This document shows positions 27,087-35,823 of a DNA stretch of 64,000 nucleotides, one piece after another. Made by a program: the position numbers and the translations under genes. The notes beneath the pieces were generated by a model that made no database searches, was not told the DNA's origin, and worked only from the letters and a program-made list of their open reading frames with translations. The stretch is from assembly GCA_017305635.1 (NCBI GenBank), contig JAFKKF010000006.1:781594-845593 (forward strand), written 5' to 3'. How positions within the stretch are numbered: the first letter of the stretch is position 1; each line of letters starts with the position of its first letter. The DNA comes from Hyphomicrobiales bacterium. GTDB lineage: Bacteria; Pseudomonadota; Alphaproteobacteria; Rhizobiales; Kaistiaceae.

Positions 27087-28496
27087 ATGGACGAGGTCGA
27101 TGCCCGGTTCTCGGTCCTGGAGCGGACGGCCGACCGGGCCGTGGTTGCCGCCATTGCCGAACTCGTCGCCCATGGCGAGGACCGGCAGCTCAACCGGATC
27201 AACGTCCTCGATTTCGCATCGAAGCGGGGACTCGATGACGAAGCCGTCATCGCGGCGTTCCTTCATGCGGCGCGGCTCGGCCTGTTCGAGATGTCGTGGA
27301 ACGTCCTCTGCCCGGGTTGCGGCGGGGTGCTCGACGCCAACACGTCGCTGCGCACGGTTCGGCAGGAGACCTACAATTGCGCGCTCTGCGGCGCGGGCTA
27401 CGAGCCGACGCTCGACGAGCTCGTCGAGGTGACCTTCACCGTCAGCCCGCGCGTCCGGCGCATCGCCGCGCATGATCCGGATACGCTGCCGCCATGGGAA
27501 TATGCCCGCCAGATGCTCTGGGGGTCGGGTGCCGACCTGCCGGAGGCGAACTACGAGGAGGCCATCGAGAGCCTGGCCCTCGATGTTCTGGAGGTCCCCG
27601 CCGGCGGCAAGGCGATCCTGTCGGTCCAGCTGCCGGCGGAATTCGTCATCCTGTTCGAGCCGGTCACCCATGCCGCCCATTTCATCGACGTGAAAGGCGA
27701 GCCGACCCGGGAGCGGCAGACGCTCTCGGCGGTCTACAACAAGGTGCGGGCGCCGACCGGGACGACGGTGATGCAGCCGGGGCCGCTCCGCGTCTCGCTT
27801 GAGAACCAGACCGAGCGGCGGGTGCTGCCGGCGCTGTGGATCGCGAACCACGCCTTCCACGAGCTGCTCGGCAAGCGGAAGCCCTTCATGACGGCCAAGC
27901 GGATGCTGTCCAACCAGGTCTTCCGCGATCTCTTCCGGGCGGAGACGCTGGATGTCGACCAGCGCCTGAAGATCCTCAGCCTCACCTTCCTGTTCACCGA
28001 CCTGAAGGGATCGACCCACCTCTACGAGCGCGTCGGCGACCTTGCCGCCTATGACCTGGTCAAGGCGCATTTCGGCGTGCTCAACGAGATCGTCGCCAAG
28101 GAATCGGGGGCGGTGGTCAAGACGATCGGCGATGCGGTCATGGCCACCTTCACGAGCCCCGACCGCGCGGTCGCCGCGGCGCTCCGCATGCGGGACGGAA
28201 TGCGCCGGCTGAACGACCAGCGCGAGCACGACGACCTGATCCTGAAGATCGGCATTCACGAGGGGCCGTGCCTCGCGGTCAGCCTCAACGACCGCCAGGA
28301 CTATTTCGGCCAGACCGTGAACATCGCCTCGCGCGTCCAGGGCCTCGCCGATTCGCGGGCGATCTTCGCCACCCAGGCGGTGGTCGAGAATCCTGCCTCG
28401 GCAGCCCTCCTCGCCGGGGCCGGCCTCCATCCTTCGGCGCAGGATGCGGCGCTCCGCGGCGTGACCGAGCAGGTCACCATCTACCAGATTCCCTGA
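27087..28496 (+). CDS. Adenylate/guanylate cyclase with N-terminal DUF5939-type zinc-ribbon region
   Basis: This 469-residue soluble class III cyclase has an N-terminal region with a four-cysteine ribbon (CPGCGG about residue 75 and CALCGAGY about 98). A beta-rich central part (about 150-280) follows, then the cyclase domain (about 290-469). The catalytic part has FLFTDLKGSTHLYE (metal Asp), VVKTIGDAVMATF (second Asp) and FGQTVNIASRVQGLA (Asn and Arg). The long N-terminus matches DUF5939 cyclases as I recall them. Its ligand is unknown. It stands alone between two terminated operons. It is the second class III cyclase in the window. Confidence 0.85.
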   Translation: MDEVDARFSVLERTADRAVVAAIAELVAHGEDRQLNRINVLDFASKRGLDDEAVIAAFLHAARLGLFEMSWNVLCPGCGGVLDANTSLRTVRQETYNCALCGAGYEPTLDELVEVTFTVSPRVRRIAAHDPDTLPPWEYARQMLWGSGADLPEANYEEAIESLALDVLEVPAGGKAILSVQLPAEFVILFEPVTHAAHFIDVKGEPTRERQTLSAVYNKVRAPTGTTVMQPGPLRVSLENQTERRVLPALWIANHAFHELLGKRKPFMTAKRMLSNQVFRDLFRAETLDVDQRLKILSLTFLFTDLKGSTHLYERVGDLAAYDLVKAHFGVLNEIVAKESGAVVKTIGDAVMATFTSPDRAVAAALRMRDGMRRLNDQREHDDLILKIGIHEGPCLAVSLNDRQDYFGQTVNIASRVQGLADSRAIFATQAVVENPASAALLAGAGLHPSAQDAALRGVTEQVTIYQIP

Positions 28497-28651
28497 GGGC
28501 CGCGGGCGGGCTCGGCGATAGCATTCTTTTCCGCAATATCCGGGGAAATCCGCTAGAGGTTTCTTCTGCGTGCCATCCGGCAACGCTAGTTTCCGCGCGC
28601 CCCGCCACCCTGCGGAGGCTTCTGGCCCGACTGCTTGAGGAATGCGTGACC

Positions 28652-30040
28652 ATGGATCAATCCCGACCGCCCGTCGGCAGCGTTCTCGACCTCATCGGCA
28701 ATACGCCGATGGTGGAACTGAAGAAGCTGAATGCCGGGCCGTGCCGCCTCTTCGTCAAGCTCGAAAGCCAGAACCCGGGCGGGTCGATCAAGGACCGCAT
28801 CGCGCTCTCCATGATCGAGGCGGCGGAGAAGGACGGGCGGCTGAAGCGCGACGGCACGATCGTCGAGGCGACCGCCGGCAATACGGGCCTCGGCCTGGCG
28901 CAGGTCGGCATCACCAAGGGCTATCGCCTCATCCTGATCGTGCCCGACAAGATGTCGCGCGAGAAGGTTCAGCACCTGCGCGCGCTCGGCGCCGACGTGC
29001 GCCTGACGCGCTCGGACGTCGGCAAGGGGCACCCGGAATACTATCAGGACATGGCGGAGAAGATCGCCGCCGAGATCCCCGGCTCCTTCTACGTCAACCA
29101 GTTCGCCAATCCGGCGAACCCGGTGGCGCACGAGAAGACCACCGGACCGGAAATCTGGGAGCAGCTCGACCATGACGTCGACGCGGTCGTGGTCGGCGTC
29201 GGCTCGGGCGGCACGCTTTCCGGTCTCGGGCGCTTCTTCAAGAAGGTCTCGCCGAAGACGGAGATGGTGCTCGCCGACCCGGTCGGCTCGGTGCTGACGC
29301 CCTACGTCAAGTCGGGCGTGCTGATCGAGGCGGGAAGCTGGGTGGTGGAAGGGATCGGCGAGGACTTCATCCCGCCGAACGCCGACCTGTCGCTGGTCCG
29401 GCAGGCCTATTCGATCCCCGATGGCGAGAGCCTGATGACGGCGCGCACGCTCCTTGCCAAGGAAGGCATCCTTGCCGGCTCGTCGTCCGGCACGCTGCTC
29501 GCCGCGGCGCTCCGCTATTGCCGCGAGCAACAGAAGCCGAAGCGCGTCGTGACGCTGGTCTGCGACAGCGGCAACAAGTACCTGTCCAAGTTCTACAACG
29601 ATTTCTGGCTGATCGAGCAGGGCCTCGCCGAGCGCAAGAAGCACGGCGACCTGCGCGACCTCGTCACCCGCGCCTATCGCGAGGGCGGCACGGTCTCGGT
29701 CGGGCCCGGCGATCCGCTGCTCACCGCCTATGGCCGCATGCGCGGCGCCGACGTCTCGCAACTGCCGGTGCTCGATGATGGCCGTCTCGTCGGCATCCTC
29801 GACGAGAGCGACGTGCTCACCGCCGTCGAGGGTGCCGACGAGCAGCGCGGCGAGCGCTTCAAGGCGCCGGTGAGCTCGGCCATGACCCGCGACCTGAACA
29901 CCGTGCAGGTCAAGGAGAAGCTCGATGCCCTCCTTCCCATCTTCGAGCGCAACGAGGTCGCCATCGTGGTCGATGGCGAGGAATTCGTCGGCCTCATCAC
30001 CCGCGTCGACCTGATCAACCACCTGAGGCTCGGAAGATGA
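28652..30040 (+). CDS. Cystathionine beta-synthase with tandem CBS domains
   Basis: This 462-residue PLP enzyme condenses homocysteine with serine (or O-acetylserine) to cystathionine. The catalytic domain has VLDLIGNTPMVEL, the PLP Lys47 in NPGGSIKDRIALSM, TAGNTGLGLA, and the phosphate loop GVGSGGTLSG. Residues from about 335 form a pair of CBS regulatory domains (QLPVLDDGRLVGILDESDVL and VAIVVDGEEFVGLITRVDLI), so the full enzyme layout is present without the haem domain of animal enzymes. The ATG at 28652 has TGAGGA ten bases upstream. The stop overlaps the cystathionine lyase start. Together they form a reverse transsulfuration operon from homocysteine to cysteine. Confidence 0.92.
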   Translation: MDQSRPPVGSVLDLIGNTPMVELKKLNAGPCRLFVKLESQNPGGSIKDRIALSMIEAAEKDGRLKRDGTIVEATAGNTGLGLAQVGITKGYRLILIVPDKMSREKVQHLRALGADVRLTRSDVGKGHPEYYQDMAEKIAAEIPGSFYVNQFANPANPVAHEKTTGPEIWEQLDHDVDAVVVGVGSGGTLSGLGRFFKKVSPKTEMVLADPVGSVLTPYVKSGVLIEAGSWVVEGIGEDFIPPNADLSLVRQAYSIPDGESLMTARTLLAKEGILAGSSSGTLLAAALRYCREQQKPKRVVTLVCDSGNKYLSKFYNDFWLIEQGLAERKKHGDLRDLVTRAYREGGTVSVGPGDPLLTAYGRMRGADVSQLPVLDDGRLVGILDESDVLTAVEGADEQRGERFKAPVSSAMTRDLNTVQVKEKLDALLPIFERNEVAIVVDGEEFVGLITRVDLINHLRLGR

Positions 30041-31203
30041 GCAAGGTTCCCGCCAACCGCCTCGCCTTCGCTACCCGCACCATCCATGGCGGCCAGCACC
30101 ATGATCCGCTGACCGGCGCGGTGATGGTGCCGATCTACGCGACCTCGACCTATGCGCAGGAGAGCCCGGGCGTCCACAAGGGCTTCGAATATGCGCGCAC
30201 GCATAATCCGACGCGCTTCGCCTTCGAGCGCTGCATCGCGGATCTCGAGAATGGCTCGGCCGGCTTCGCCTTCGCCTCGGGCCTTGCCGGCATCGCCACG
30301 GTGCTGGAGCTGCTTGACAGCGGCGCGCATATCCTTGCGACCGACGACATATATGGCGGGACGTTCCGCCTCCTGAAGCGGGTGCGCGAGCGCTCGGCCG
30401 GCCTCAAGGTCGATTTCGCCGATTTCACCGACCTCAAGGCGGTCGAGGCGGCGATCCGTCCGGACACCAGGATGCTCTGGGTGGAATCGCCGACCAATCC
30501 GATGCTGCGCATCGTCGACCTGGAGGCCGTCGCGGCGCTGGCGCGGAAGCACAACCTCATCTCCGTCGCCGACAATACCTTCGCGAGCCCTTACATCCAG
30601 CGCCCTCTCGACCTCGGCTTCGACATCGTCGTGCATTCGACCACCAAGTACCTCAACGGCCATTCCGACATGGTCGGCGGCACCGTGGTCGTCGGCCCGA
30701 ACACCGAGCTCGAGAACCGCATCCGCTTCCTGCAGAATGCGGCGGGCGCAATCTCGGGGCCCTTCGACTCGTTCCTCGCGCTCCGCGGCCTGAAGACGCT
30801 GGCGCTCCGCATGCAGCGTCATTCGCAGAACGGCCTCGCCATCGCCGAGTGGCTGGCGGCGCGGAAGGACGTGCGGAGGGTCCTCTATCCGGGCCTTGCC
30901 AGCCATCCCCAGCACGCGCTCGCCAAGCGGCAGATGCATGCCTTCGGCGGCATGATCACCGTCGAGCTCGACCGCGACCTTGCCGGCACCAGGCGGGTGC
31001 TCGAGCGGGTCCGCATCTTCGCGCTCGCCGAGAGCCTCGGTGGCGTCGAGAGCCTGATCGAGCATCCGGCGATCATGACCCATGGCAGCCTGCCGCCGGC
31101 GGCGCGCGAGGCGGTCGGGATCTCCGACTCGCTCATCCGCATCTCGGCCGGCATCGAGGAGGCGGGCGACCTCATCGCCGATCTCGAGCAGGCGCTCGCC
31201 TAG
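30037..31203 (+). CDS. Cystathionine gamma-lyase (Cys/Met metabolism PLP enzyme)
   Basis: This 388-residue enzyme of the Cys/Met metabolism family has the start FATRTIHGGQHHDPLTGAVM, the YARTHNPTR segment, ADNTFASPYIQRPL and the PLP Lys204 in HSTTKYLNGHSD. Cystathionine gamma-synthase and beta-lyase have the same fold, so sequence alone is not decisive. Overlap with cystathionine beta-synthase (ATGA) makes gamma-lyase the best reading. It would release cysteine, ammonia and 2-oxobutanoate. A DMT-family exporter begins 18 bases later and may be in the same operon. Confidence 0.9.
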   Translation: MSKVPANRLAFATRTIHGGQHHDPLTGAVMVPIYATSTYAQESPGVHKGFEYARTHNPTRFAFERCIADLENGSAGFAFASGLAGIATVLELLDSGAHILATDDIYGGTFRLLKRVRERSAGLKVDFADFTDLKAVEAAIRPDTRMLWVESPTNPMLRIVDLEAVAALARKHNLISVADNTFASPYIQRPLDLGFDIVVHSTTKYLNGHSDMVGGTVVVGPNTELENRIRFLQNAAGAISGPFDSFLALRGLKTLALRMQRHSQNGLAIAEWLAARKDVRRVLYPGLASHPQHALAKRQMHAFGGMITVELDRDLAGTRRVLERVRIFALAESLGGVESLIEHPAIMTHGSLPPAAREAVGISDSLIRISAGIEEAGDLIADLEQALA

Positions 31204-31221
31204 GCGGCACGTGAGCGAAAC

Positions 31222-32148
31222 ATGAGCCAGCCGTCTTCGGCAGACCGGACCGGCGCCATGGACGGCGTCAGCCTGGCGCTGCTCGTCTTCACGGTCATCA
31301 TCTGGGCCTCGGCCTTTGCCGGCATCCGCGTCGGGCTCACCGTCTTCGGCCCGATCGAGCTCGGTGCGCTCCGCTTCCTCATTGCCGGCGTGCCGGCGGC
31401 GATCTACCTGGCGATCACCCGTCCGCCGCTTCCGCGCCTCGGCGAGCTGTGGCGCTTCGCCTGGGGCGGGGTGGTGTTCATCGGGCTCTACACCGCCCTC
31501 CTCAATACCGGCGAGCAGACGGTGCCGGCGGGGGCGGCGAGCTTCATCATCAATGTCAGCCCGATCATCACGGCGCTGTTCGCGGTCGCCACCCTCGGCG
31601 AGCGCTTTCCGCCGCGCGCCTGGGCGGGGACGGCGCTTTCCTTCGCCGGCGTCGCGGTGATCGCCTATGGGCAGGGCGGCGGGCTGATCTTCAACCGCGA
31701 CGCGCTCTTCATCCTCGGCGCGGCGGTCTGCACGGCGAGCGGCATGATCGTGCAGAAGCCGCTCTTCCCGCGCCACCATCCGCTGATGGTGTCGGCCTGG
31801 AATATGGTGCTCGGCGCGCTGGTGCTCTCGCCGGCGCTGCCCTCTGCTTTCGCCGCCCTGCCGCGGGCGTCGGGCGAGGTGATCGGCGCGCTCTTCTTCC
31901 TCGGGATATTCTCGAGCCTGGTCGGCTACGCGACCTGGACGGTGGCCCTGTCGCGCCTTCCGGCCTCGCGGGCCTCGAACTTCCTCTATTCGCTGCCGCC
32001 GGCCGCCGCGCTCGTCGGCTATTTCTGGCTCGGCGAGGTGCCGTCCTGGCTGACCGTCATCGGCGGCGCCATGTCGCTCGCCGGCGTCGTCCTGGTCAAC
32101 TGGCGGCGGCGCCGGCCAAAGGACGAACTCATTGAAACAGCGGGTTAG
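31222..32148 (+). CDS. EamA/DMT-family transporter
   Basis: This 308-residue membrane protein has ten predicted helices arranged as two EamA repeats, the first starting at VSLALLVFTVIIWASAFAGIRVGL and the second at DALFILGAAVCTASGMIVQK. Family members often export amino acids or related metabolites such as cysteine pathway compounds. Its place 18 bases after the cystathionine lyase gene supports export of a sulfur amino acid, which remains inference. The last 20 bases overlap a small convergent gene on the opposite strand. Confidence 0.9.
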   Translation: MSQPSSADRTGAMDGVSLALLVFTVIIWASAFAGIRVGLTVFGPIELGALRFLIAGVPAAIYLAITRPPLPRLGELWRFAWGGVVFIGLYTALLNTGEQTVPAGAASFIINVSPIITALFAVATLGERFPPRAWAGTALSFAGVAVIAYGQGGGLIFNRDALFILGAAVCTASGMIVQKPLFPRHHPLMVSAWNMVLGALVLSPALPSAFAALPRASGEVIGALFFLGIFSSLVGYATWTVALSRLPASRASNFLYSLPPAAALVGYFWLGEVPSWLTVIGGAMSLAGVVLVNWRRRRPKDELIETAG

Positions 32149-32308
32149 GCGCCCAGATGAAGTCCGGGTGGCCGCATTCCGCAGGGGCCGCGTCGGCGGA
32201 TTCGGGGGCACGCCGCTCCTCGGCCGGCTTTTCCCGGCGCCGCTTGCCGCCGAACCAGGTGGCGGCACCAAGCAGGGCCGCAAGGCTCATTTCGTTGCCG
32301 TCATTCAT
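32129..32308 (-). CDS. Small hypothetical protein (59 residues) antisense to the end of the DMT gene
   Basis: This short frame encodes a 59-residue protein that starts MNDGNEMSLAALLGAATWFG, continues with a basic and acidic middle (GKRRREKPAEERRAPE) and ends HPDFIWAPNPLFQ. I cannot assign it to a family. Support comes from a good ribosome site (GGGAGAG, nine bases before the ATG) and from its position filling an otherwise empty 325-base gap. It overlaps the DMT transporter gene tail to tail by 20 bases. The N-terminal hydrophobic stretch of about 13 residues is too short for a sure membrane helix. Confidence 0.6.
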   Translation of the reverse strand: MNDGNEMSLAALLGAATWFGGKRRREKPAEERRAPESADAAPAECGHPDFIWAPNPLFQ

Positions 32309-32473
32309 CCCGTTCTCTCCCGTGAACCGATGAGGTCTCAGGGAAGCGCAAATCGGGGCTATTGTCTACCAGAATTGTCGTGATTAAAGAATCGTTAGCA
32401 TTTGCGGCCCTTTGGGCCGGGTTCGTTTCGGCCTAAGCAGAGCAACACGGACAAGCGGCGTCAGGGAAGGCGC

Positions 32474-34105
32474 ATGGACCAGACCATCTACGATATCGGC
32501 CTCGATCGGAATCCGGCCAATCACCAGCCGCTTTCGCCGCTCACCTTCCTCGAGCGGGCGGCGGATGTCTTCCCCGACCGCGTGGCGGTGATCCATGGCC
32601 CGGCGCGCCGGACCTTCCGCGAGCTGCGCGCGCGCTCGCACCGGCTCGCCTCGGCGCTGGCGAAACGGGGGATCACGCGCGGCGACACGATTGCCGTGGT
32701 GCTCGCCAACACGCCCGCGATGGTCGAGGCGCATTACGGGATTCCCATGTGCGGTGCGGTGCTGAATGCCATCAACACGCGCCTCGACCCGGCGACCATC
32801 GCCTTCATCCTCGACCATGGCGAGGCGAAGGTCCTGATCGTCGACAGCGAGTTCGCGAAGACGGTGAAGGAAGCGCTCGCCATCGCCAAGCGGCGGCCGC
32901 TGGTCATCGACTACGTCGATCCGGTCGCCGGCATCGTCGGTGAGCGGCTCGGCACCCTCGACTACGAGACGCTGATCGCCGAGGGCGAGGAGGACTACGA
33001 CGCCGGCTATCCCCATGACGAATGGGACGCCATCTCGCTCAACTACACCTCCGGCACGACGTCGAACCCGAAGGGCGTCGTCTATCACCATCGCGGCGCC
33101 TACCTGCTCTCGCTCGGCAACATCATCAATTGCGGCATGGCGGCGGGCGCGGTCTATCTGTGGACCCTGCCGATGTTCCACTGCAACGGCTGGTGCTTCC
33201 CGTGGACCATGTCGGCAGCGCTCGGCACCCATGTCTGCCTGCGGCAGGTGCGCGCGGCTCCGATCTACGAGTCGATCGTCGCCCACAAGGTGACGCACAT
33301 GTCCGGCGCCCCCATCGTCATGTCGATCATCCTCAACGCGGCGGAGGGCGAGAAGCGGAAGATCGACAGCCCGGTCACCTTCCTCACCGCGGCGGCGCCG
33401 CCGCCCGAGCCGGTGCTCGCGGCGATGAAGGCGGCCGGCTTCGCGGTCACCCATCTCTACGGGCTGACCGAGACCTACGGGCCGGCGGTGGTCAATGAAT
33501 GGAACGCCGACTGGGACAGCCTGCCATTGCCCGAATGGGCGGCGAAGAAGGCCCGCCAGGGCGTCCGCTACCTGCCGCTCGAAGCGCTCGACGTCCTCGA
33601 CCCGCACACGATGAAGCCGGTTGCGGCCGATGGCGAGGCCATGGGCGAGGTCATGTTCCGCGGCAATATCGTGATGAAGGGCTATCTCAAGAACGAGAAG
33701 GCGACCAGGGAGGCTTTCGAGGGAGGCTGGTTCCACTCCGGCGACCTCGGCGTCAAGCATCCGGACGGCTACATCCAACTGAAGGACCGCGCCAAGGACA
33801 TCATCATCTCGGGCGGCGAGAACATTTCCTCCATCGAGGTCGAGGAGGCGCTCTACAAGCACGAGGCGGTGCAGAGCGCGGCGGTGGTGGCGACGCCGGA
33901 CGAGAGGTGGGGCGAGACGCCGCTTGCCTTCGTCGAATTGAAGCCGGGCGCGGCGGCGACCGATGCCGAGCTGATCGCCTGGTGCAAGGCGCATCTCGCC
34001 GGCTACAAGGTCCCGCGCTATGTGATCTTCACCGAGCTGCCGCGCACGCCGACCGGCAAGATCCAGAAGTTCAAGCTTCGCGAACGCGCGCGCACGCGCG
34101 CCTGA
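32474..34105 (+). CDS. Acyl-CoA synthetase (AMP-dependent ligase)
   Basis: This 543-residue adenylate-forming ligase activates a carboxylic acid to its CoA thioester. It has the P-loop-like LNYTSGTTSNPKGVVYHHRG, the adenine motif YGLTETYGP, FHSGDLGVKHPDGYIQLKDRAKD and the C-terminal Lys in TPTGKIQKFKLRE. The start MDQTIYDIGLDRNPANHQPLSPLTFLERAA is typical of the medium-chain or DmdB-like branch (methylmercaptopropionate CoA ligase). The substrate is uncertain. AGGGAAGG precedes the ATG. An enoyl-CoA hydratase gene follows after ten bases, which suggests a short fatty-acid or related degradation pathway. Confidence 0.9.
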   Translation: MDQTIYDIGLDRNPANHQPLSPLTFLERAADVFPDRVAVIHGPARRTFRELRARSHRLASALAKRGITRGDTIAVVLANTPAMVEAHYGIPMCGAVLNAINTRLDPATIAFILDHGEAKVLIVDSEFAKTVKEALAIAKRRPLVIDYVDPVAGIVGERLGTLDYETLIAEGEEDYDAGYPHDEWDAISLNYTSGTTSNPKGVVYHHRGAYLLSLGNIINCGMAAGAVYLWTLPMFHCNGWCFPWTMSAALGTHVCLRQVRAAPIYESIVAHKVTHMSGAPIVMSIILNAAEGEKRKIDSPVTFLTAAAPPPEPVLAAMKAAGFAVTHLYGLTETYGPAVVNEWNADWDSLPLPEWAAKKARQGVRYLPLEALDVLDPHTMKPVAADGEAMGEVMFRGNIVMKGYLKNEKATREAFEGGWFHSGDLGVKHPDGYIQLKDRAKDIIISGGENISSIEVEEALYKHEAVQSAAVVATPDERWGETPLAFVELKPGAAATDAELIAWCKAHLAGYKVPRYVIFTELPRTPTGKIQKFKLRERARTRA

Positions 34106-34115
34106 GGACGATGCC

Positions 34116-34889
34116 ATGACCACCCTCGCCAATGATCTCGTGTGGCGCAGCGATGCCGGTCCGATCGCGACCCTGACGCTCAACCGGCCGGACAAGGGCA
34201 ATGCGCTTTCCGAGGCGATGCTTGCCGCGCTCTCCGAACGCATCATCGAGGTCGACCGCGACGACGGCGTGCGCGTCGTGGTGCTCGCCGCCAACGGCAA
34301 GATCTTCTGCGGCGGGCACGATCTCGCCGAGATGCGCGCCCACGAGGACCAGGGCTATTTCGAGGACCTTTTCGCGCGCTGCACGCGGATGATGCTTTCC
34401 ATCCGCCAGTCGCGGAAGCCGTTCATCGCGCGCGTCCAGGGCGCGGCGGTGGCGGCCGGCTGCCAGCTCGTCGCCACCTGCGATCTCGCCTATGCCGCCG
34501 ACACCGCGCGCTTCGGCGTCAACGGCATCAACCTCGGCCTGTTCTGCTCGACGCCGTCGGTAGCGGTGTCGCGCTCGATCCTGCCGAAGCAGGCGCTCGA
34601 TCTTCTCCTTACCGGCCGCCTGGTCGATGCGAAGCGTGCCGCCGAACTCGGCCTCATCAATGCCGCGGTGCCGGCGGCCGATCTCGATGCGACGGTCGCC
34701 GAATCCGCCCGGCTGGTGGCGGAGAAGCTTCCCGAAGCCATCGCCCTTGGAAAGAACGCCTTCTACGCCCAGGGCGAGCTCGACATCGCCGATGCCTATG
34801 CGCTCGCCGGGCGCTGCATGGCGGAGAACATGGGGTTCCGCGAGACCAAGGACCTGATCGACGGCTTCGTCGCGGCGCGCCGCAAATAG
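34116..34889 (+). CDS. Enoyl-CoA hydratase/isomerase family protein
   Basis: This 257-residue crotonase-fold protein has the oxyanion-hole segments IFCGGHDLAEMRAHED (about residues 65-80) and VQGAAVAAGCQLVATCDLAYA (about 108-128). ALDLLLTGRLVDAKRAAELGLIN follows. The second catalytic Glu of classical hydratases appears replaced in the segment NLGLFCSTPSVAVSR, so it may be an isomerase or another crotonase-type enzyme. It is directly downstream of the acyl-CoA synthetase gene and almost certainly co-transcribed. Confidence 0.9.
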   Translation: MTTLANDLVWRSDAGPIATLTLNRPDKGNALSEAMLAALSERIIEVDRDDGVRVVVLAANGKIFCGGHDLAEMRAHEDQGYFEDLFARCTRMMLSIRQSRKPFIARVQGAAVAAGCQLVATCDLAYAADTARFGVNGINLGLFCSTPSVAVSRSILPKQALDLLLTGRLVDAKRAAELGLINAAVPAADLDATVAESARLVAEKLPEAIALGKNAFYAQGELDIADAYALAGRCMAENMGFRETKDLIDGFVAARRK

Positions 34890-34955
34890 CCGCCCGGTTC
34901 TCTTTTTCCGCCGCTTCCGATAAACCCCTCGGTCGAGACCACGGGGACATTCGAC

Positions 34956-35369
34956 ATGACCAAGCTGAAGATCACCGCCGGCCCGTTCACCTTCGGGGCG
35001 AAGTTCGAGGAGGAGCTGGCGCCGAAGACCTGCGCGGTGTTCCGGAAGCTGCTGCCCTATCGGGAAAAGCTCATTCACGTGCGCTGGAGCGGCGAGGGCT
35101 GCTGGATCCCGCTCGGCGACCTCGACCTCGGGCTCGGCTACGAGAACCACACCAGCTTCCCGGCGCCGGGCCAGATGATCGTCTATCCCGGCGGCATCAG
35201 TGAGACGGAGATCCTGCTCGCCTATGGCGGCGTGCGCTTCGCCTCCAAGGTCGGGCAGCTCGCCGGCAACCATTTCATCACGCTGACCGAGGGTCTCGAG
35301 AACCTCGTGCCGCTCGGCAAGATGACGCTGCGCAAGGGCGAGCAGGACATCACCATCGCGCTTGCCTGA
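34956..35369 (+). CDS. DUF3830 family protein (cyclophilin-like fold)
   Basis: This 137-residue cytoplasmic protein looks like DUF3830, a family with a cyclophilin-like barrel and no known reaction. Recognisable parts are AGPFTFGAKFEEELAPKTCAVFRKLLPYREKLIHVRWSGEGCWIPLG, given here by positions 9-53, and PGQMIVYPGGISETEILLAYG. It lies 66 bases after the enoyl-CoA hydratase gene on the same strand. Members of the family are often near amino acid or amide catabolic genes, which gives no firm role here. Confidence 0.8.
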   Translation: MTKLKITAGPFTFGAKFEEELAPKTCAVFRKLLPYREKLIHVRWSGEGCWIPLGDLDLGLGYENHTSFPAPGQMIVYPGGISETEILLAYGGVRFASKVGQLAGNHFITLTEGLENLVPLGKMTLRKGEQDITIALA

Positions 35370-35418
35370 GGCTCGCGCGACTCGCCCGGCGGGTGTAGCT
35401 TCGTCGTCGGCGGTGACG

Positions 35419-35443
35419 GGAACCGCTCCCGGCCGCGCGCGTT
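35419..35443 (+). promoter_or_regulatory. EcfG-type stress promoter of the GlsB-like gene (GGAAC-N16-CGTT)
   Basis: GGAAC at 35419-35423 and CGTT at 35440-35443 are separated by exactly 16 bases. The site ends 48 bases before the proposed GTG start of a stress membrane protein gene. Confidence 0.78.
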
Positions 35444-35491
35444 ATTGCGCCTGTCTCGCGCAACAACAAGCGGCGAATGGAGGGACTGAGA

Positions 35492-35749
35492 GTGACCGCA
35501 CAAGCGATCATCATTCTGCTCATCGTAGGCGGCATTGCCGGTTGGCTTGCCGGCCTGATCGTGACCGGCGGCGGCTTCGGCCTGATCGGCAACATCGTGG
35601 TCGGCATCGTGGGCGCGGTGATCGCCGGTTGGCTGCTGCCGCGCATCGGCCTCTATATCGGCGGCGACATCATCGGCGACATCATCAACGCCCTGATCGG
35701 CGCGATCATCCTGCTCGTCATCATCATGCTGGTGCGACGAGCGACGTAG
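35492..35749 (+). CDS. GlsB/YeaQ/YmgE family stress membrane protein
   Basis: This 85-residue protein is almost entirely hydrophobic with Gly-rich zippers: GIAGWLAGLIVTGGGFGLIGN, VGIVGAVIAGWLLP and LIGAIILLVIIMLVRRAT. This is the transglycosylase-associated/YmgE pattern of small stress-response membrane proteins. I prefer the GTG at 35492 (MTAQAIIILLIVGG) over an ATG five codons earlier. GGAGGG then lies seven bases before the start, whereas the earlier ATG overlaps that site. An exact EcfG promoter upstream supports stress induction. Confidence 0.9.
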   Translation: MTAQAIIILLIVGGIAGWLAGLIVTGGGFGLIGNIVVGIVGAVIAGWLLPRIGLYIGGDIIGDIINALIGAIILLVIIMLVRRAT

Positions 35750-35768
35750 CGCCTTCCGTTCTCACGAC

Positions 35769-35800
35769 AATGGCCGGGCAAGTCCCGGCCATTCTTGTCT
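35769..35800 (+). terminator. Terminator after glsB, part of a recurring ATGGCCGG palindrome
   Basis: AATGGCCGGG (35769-35778) pairs perfectly with CCCGGCCATT (35784-35793) around CAAGT, followed by CTTGTCTT. A close relative occurs at 42578-42610, so this terminator may derive from a dispersed repeat. Confidence 0.7.
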
Positions 35801-35823
35801 TGGGGACCGGAACCCCGGACCTG

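Noticed and set aside
28497..28651. A SAM or SAH riboswitch before the cystathionine beta-synthase gene
   Set aside because: The 155-base leader was inspected for SAM-II and SAH riboswitch cores, and none was convincing.
29728..32283. An 851-codon minus-strand frame across the transsulfuration and DMT genes
   Set aside because: It spans three real plus-strand genes and has an Arg/His/Asp/Gly composition without domains. Only the 59-residue frame at 32129-32308, in another frame, has support.
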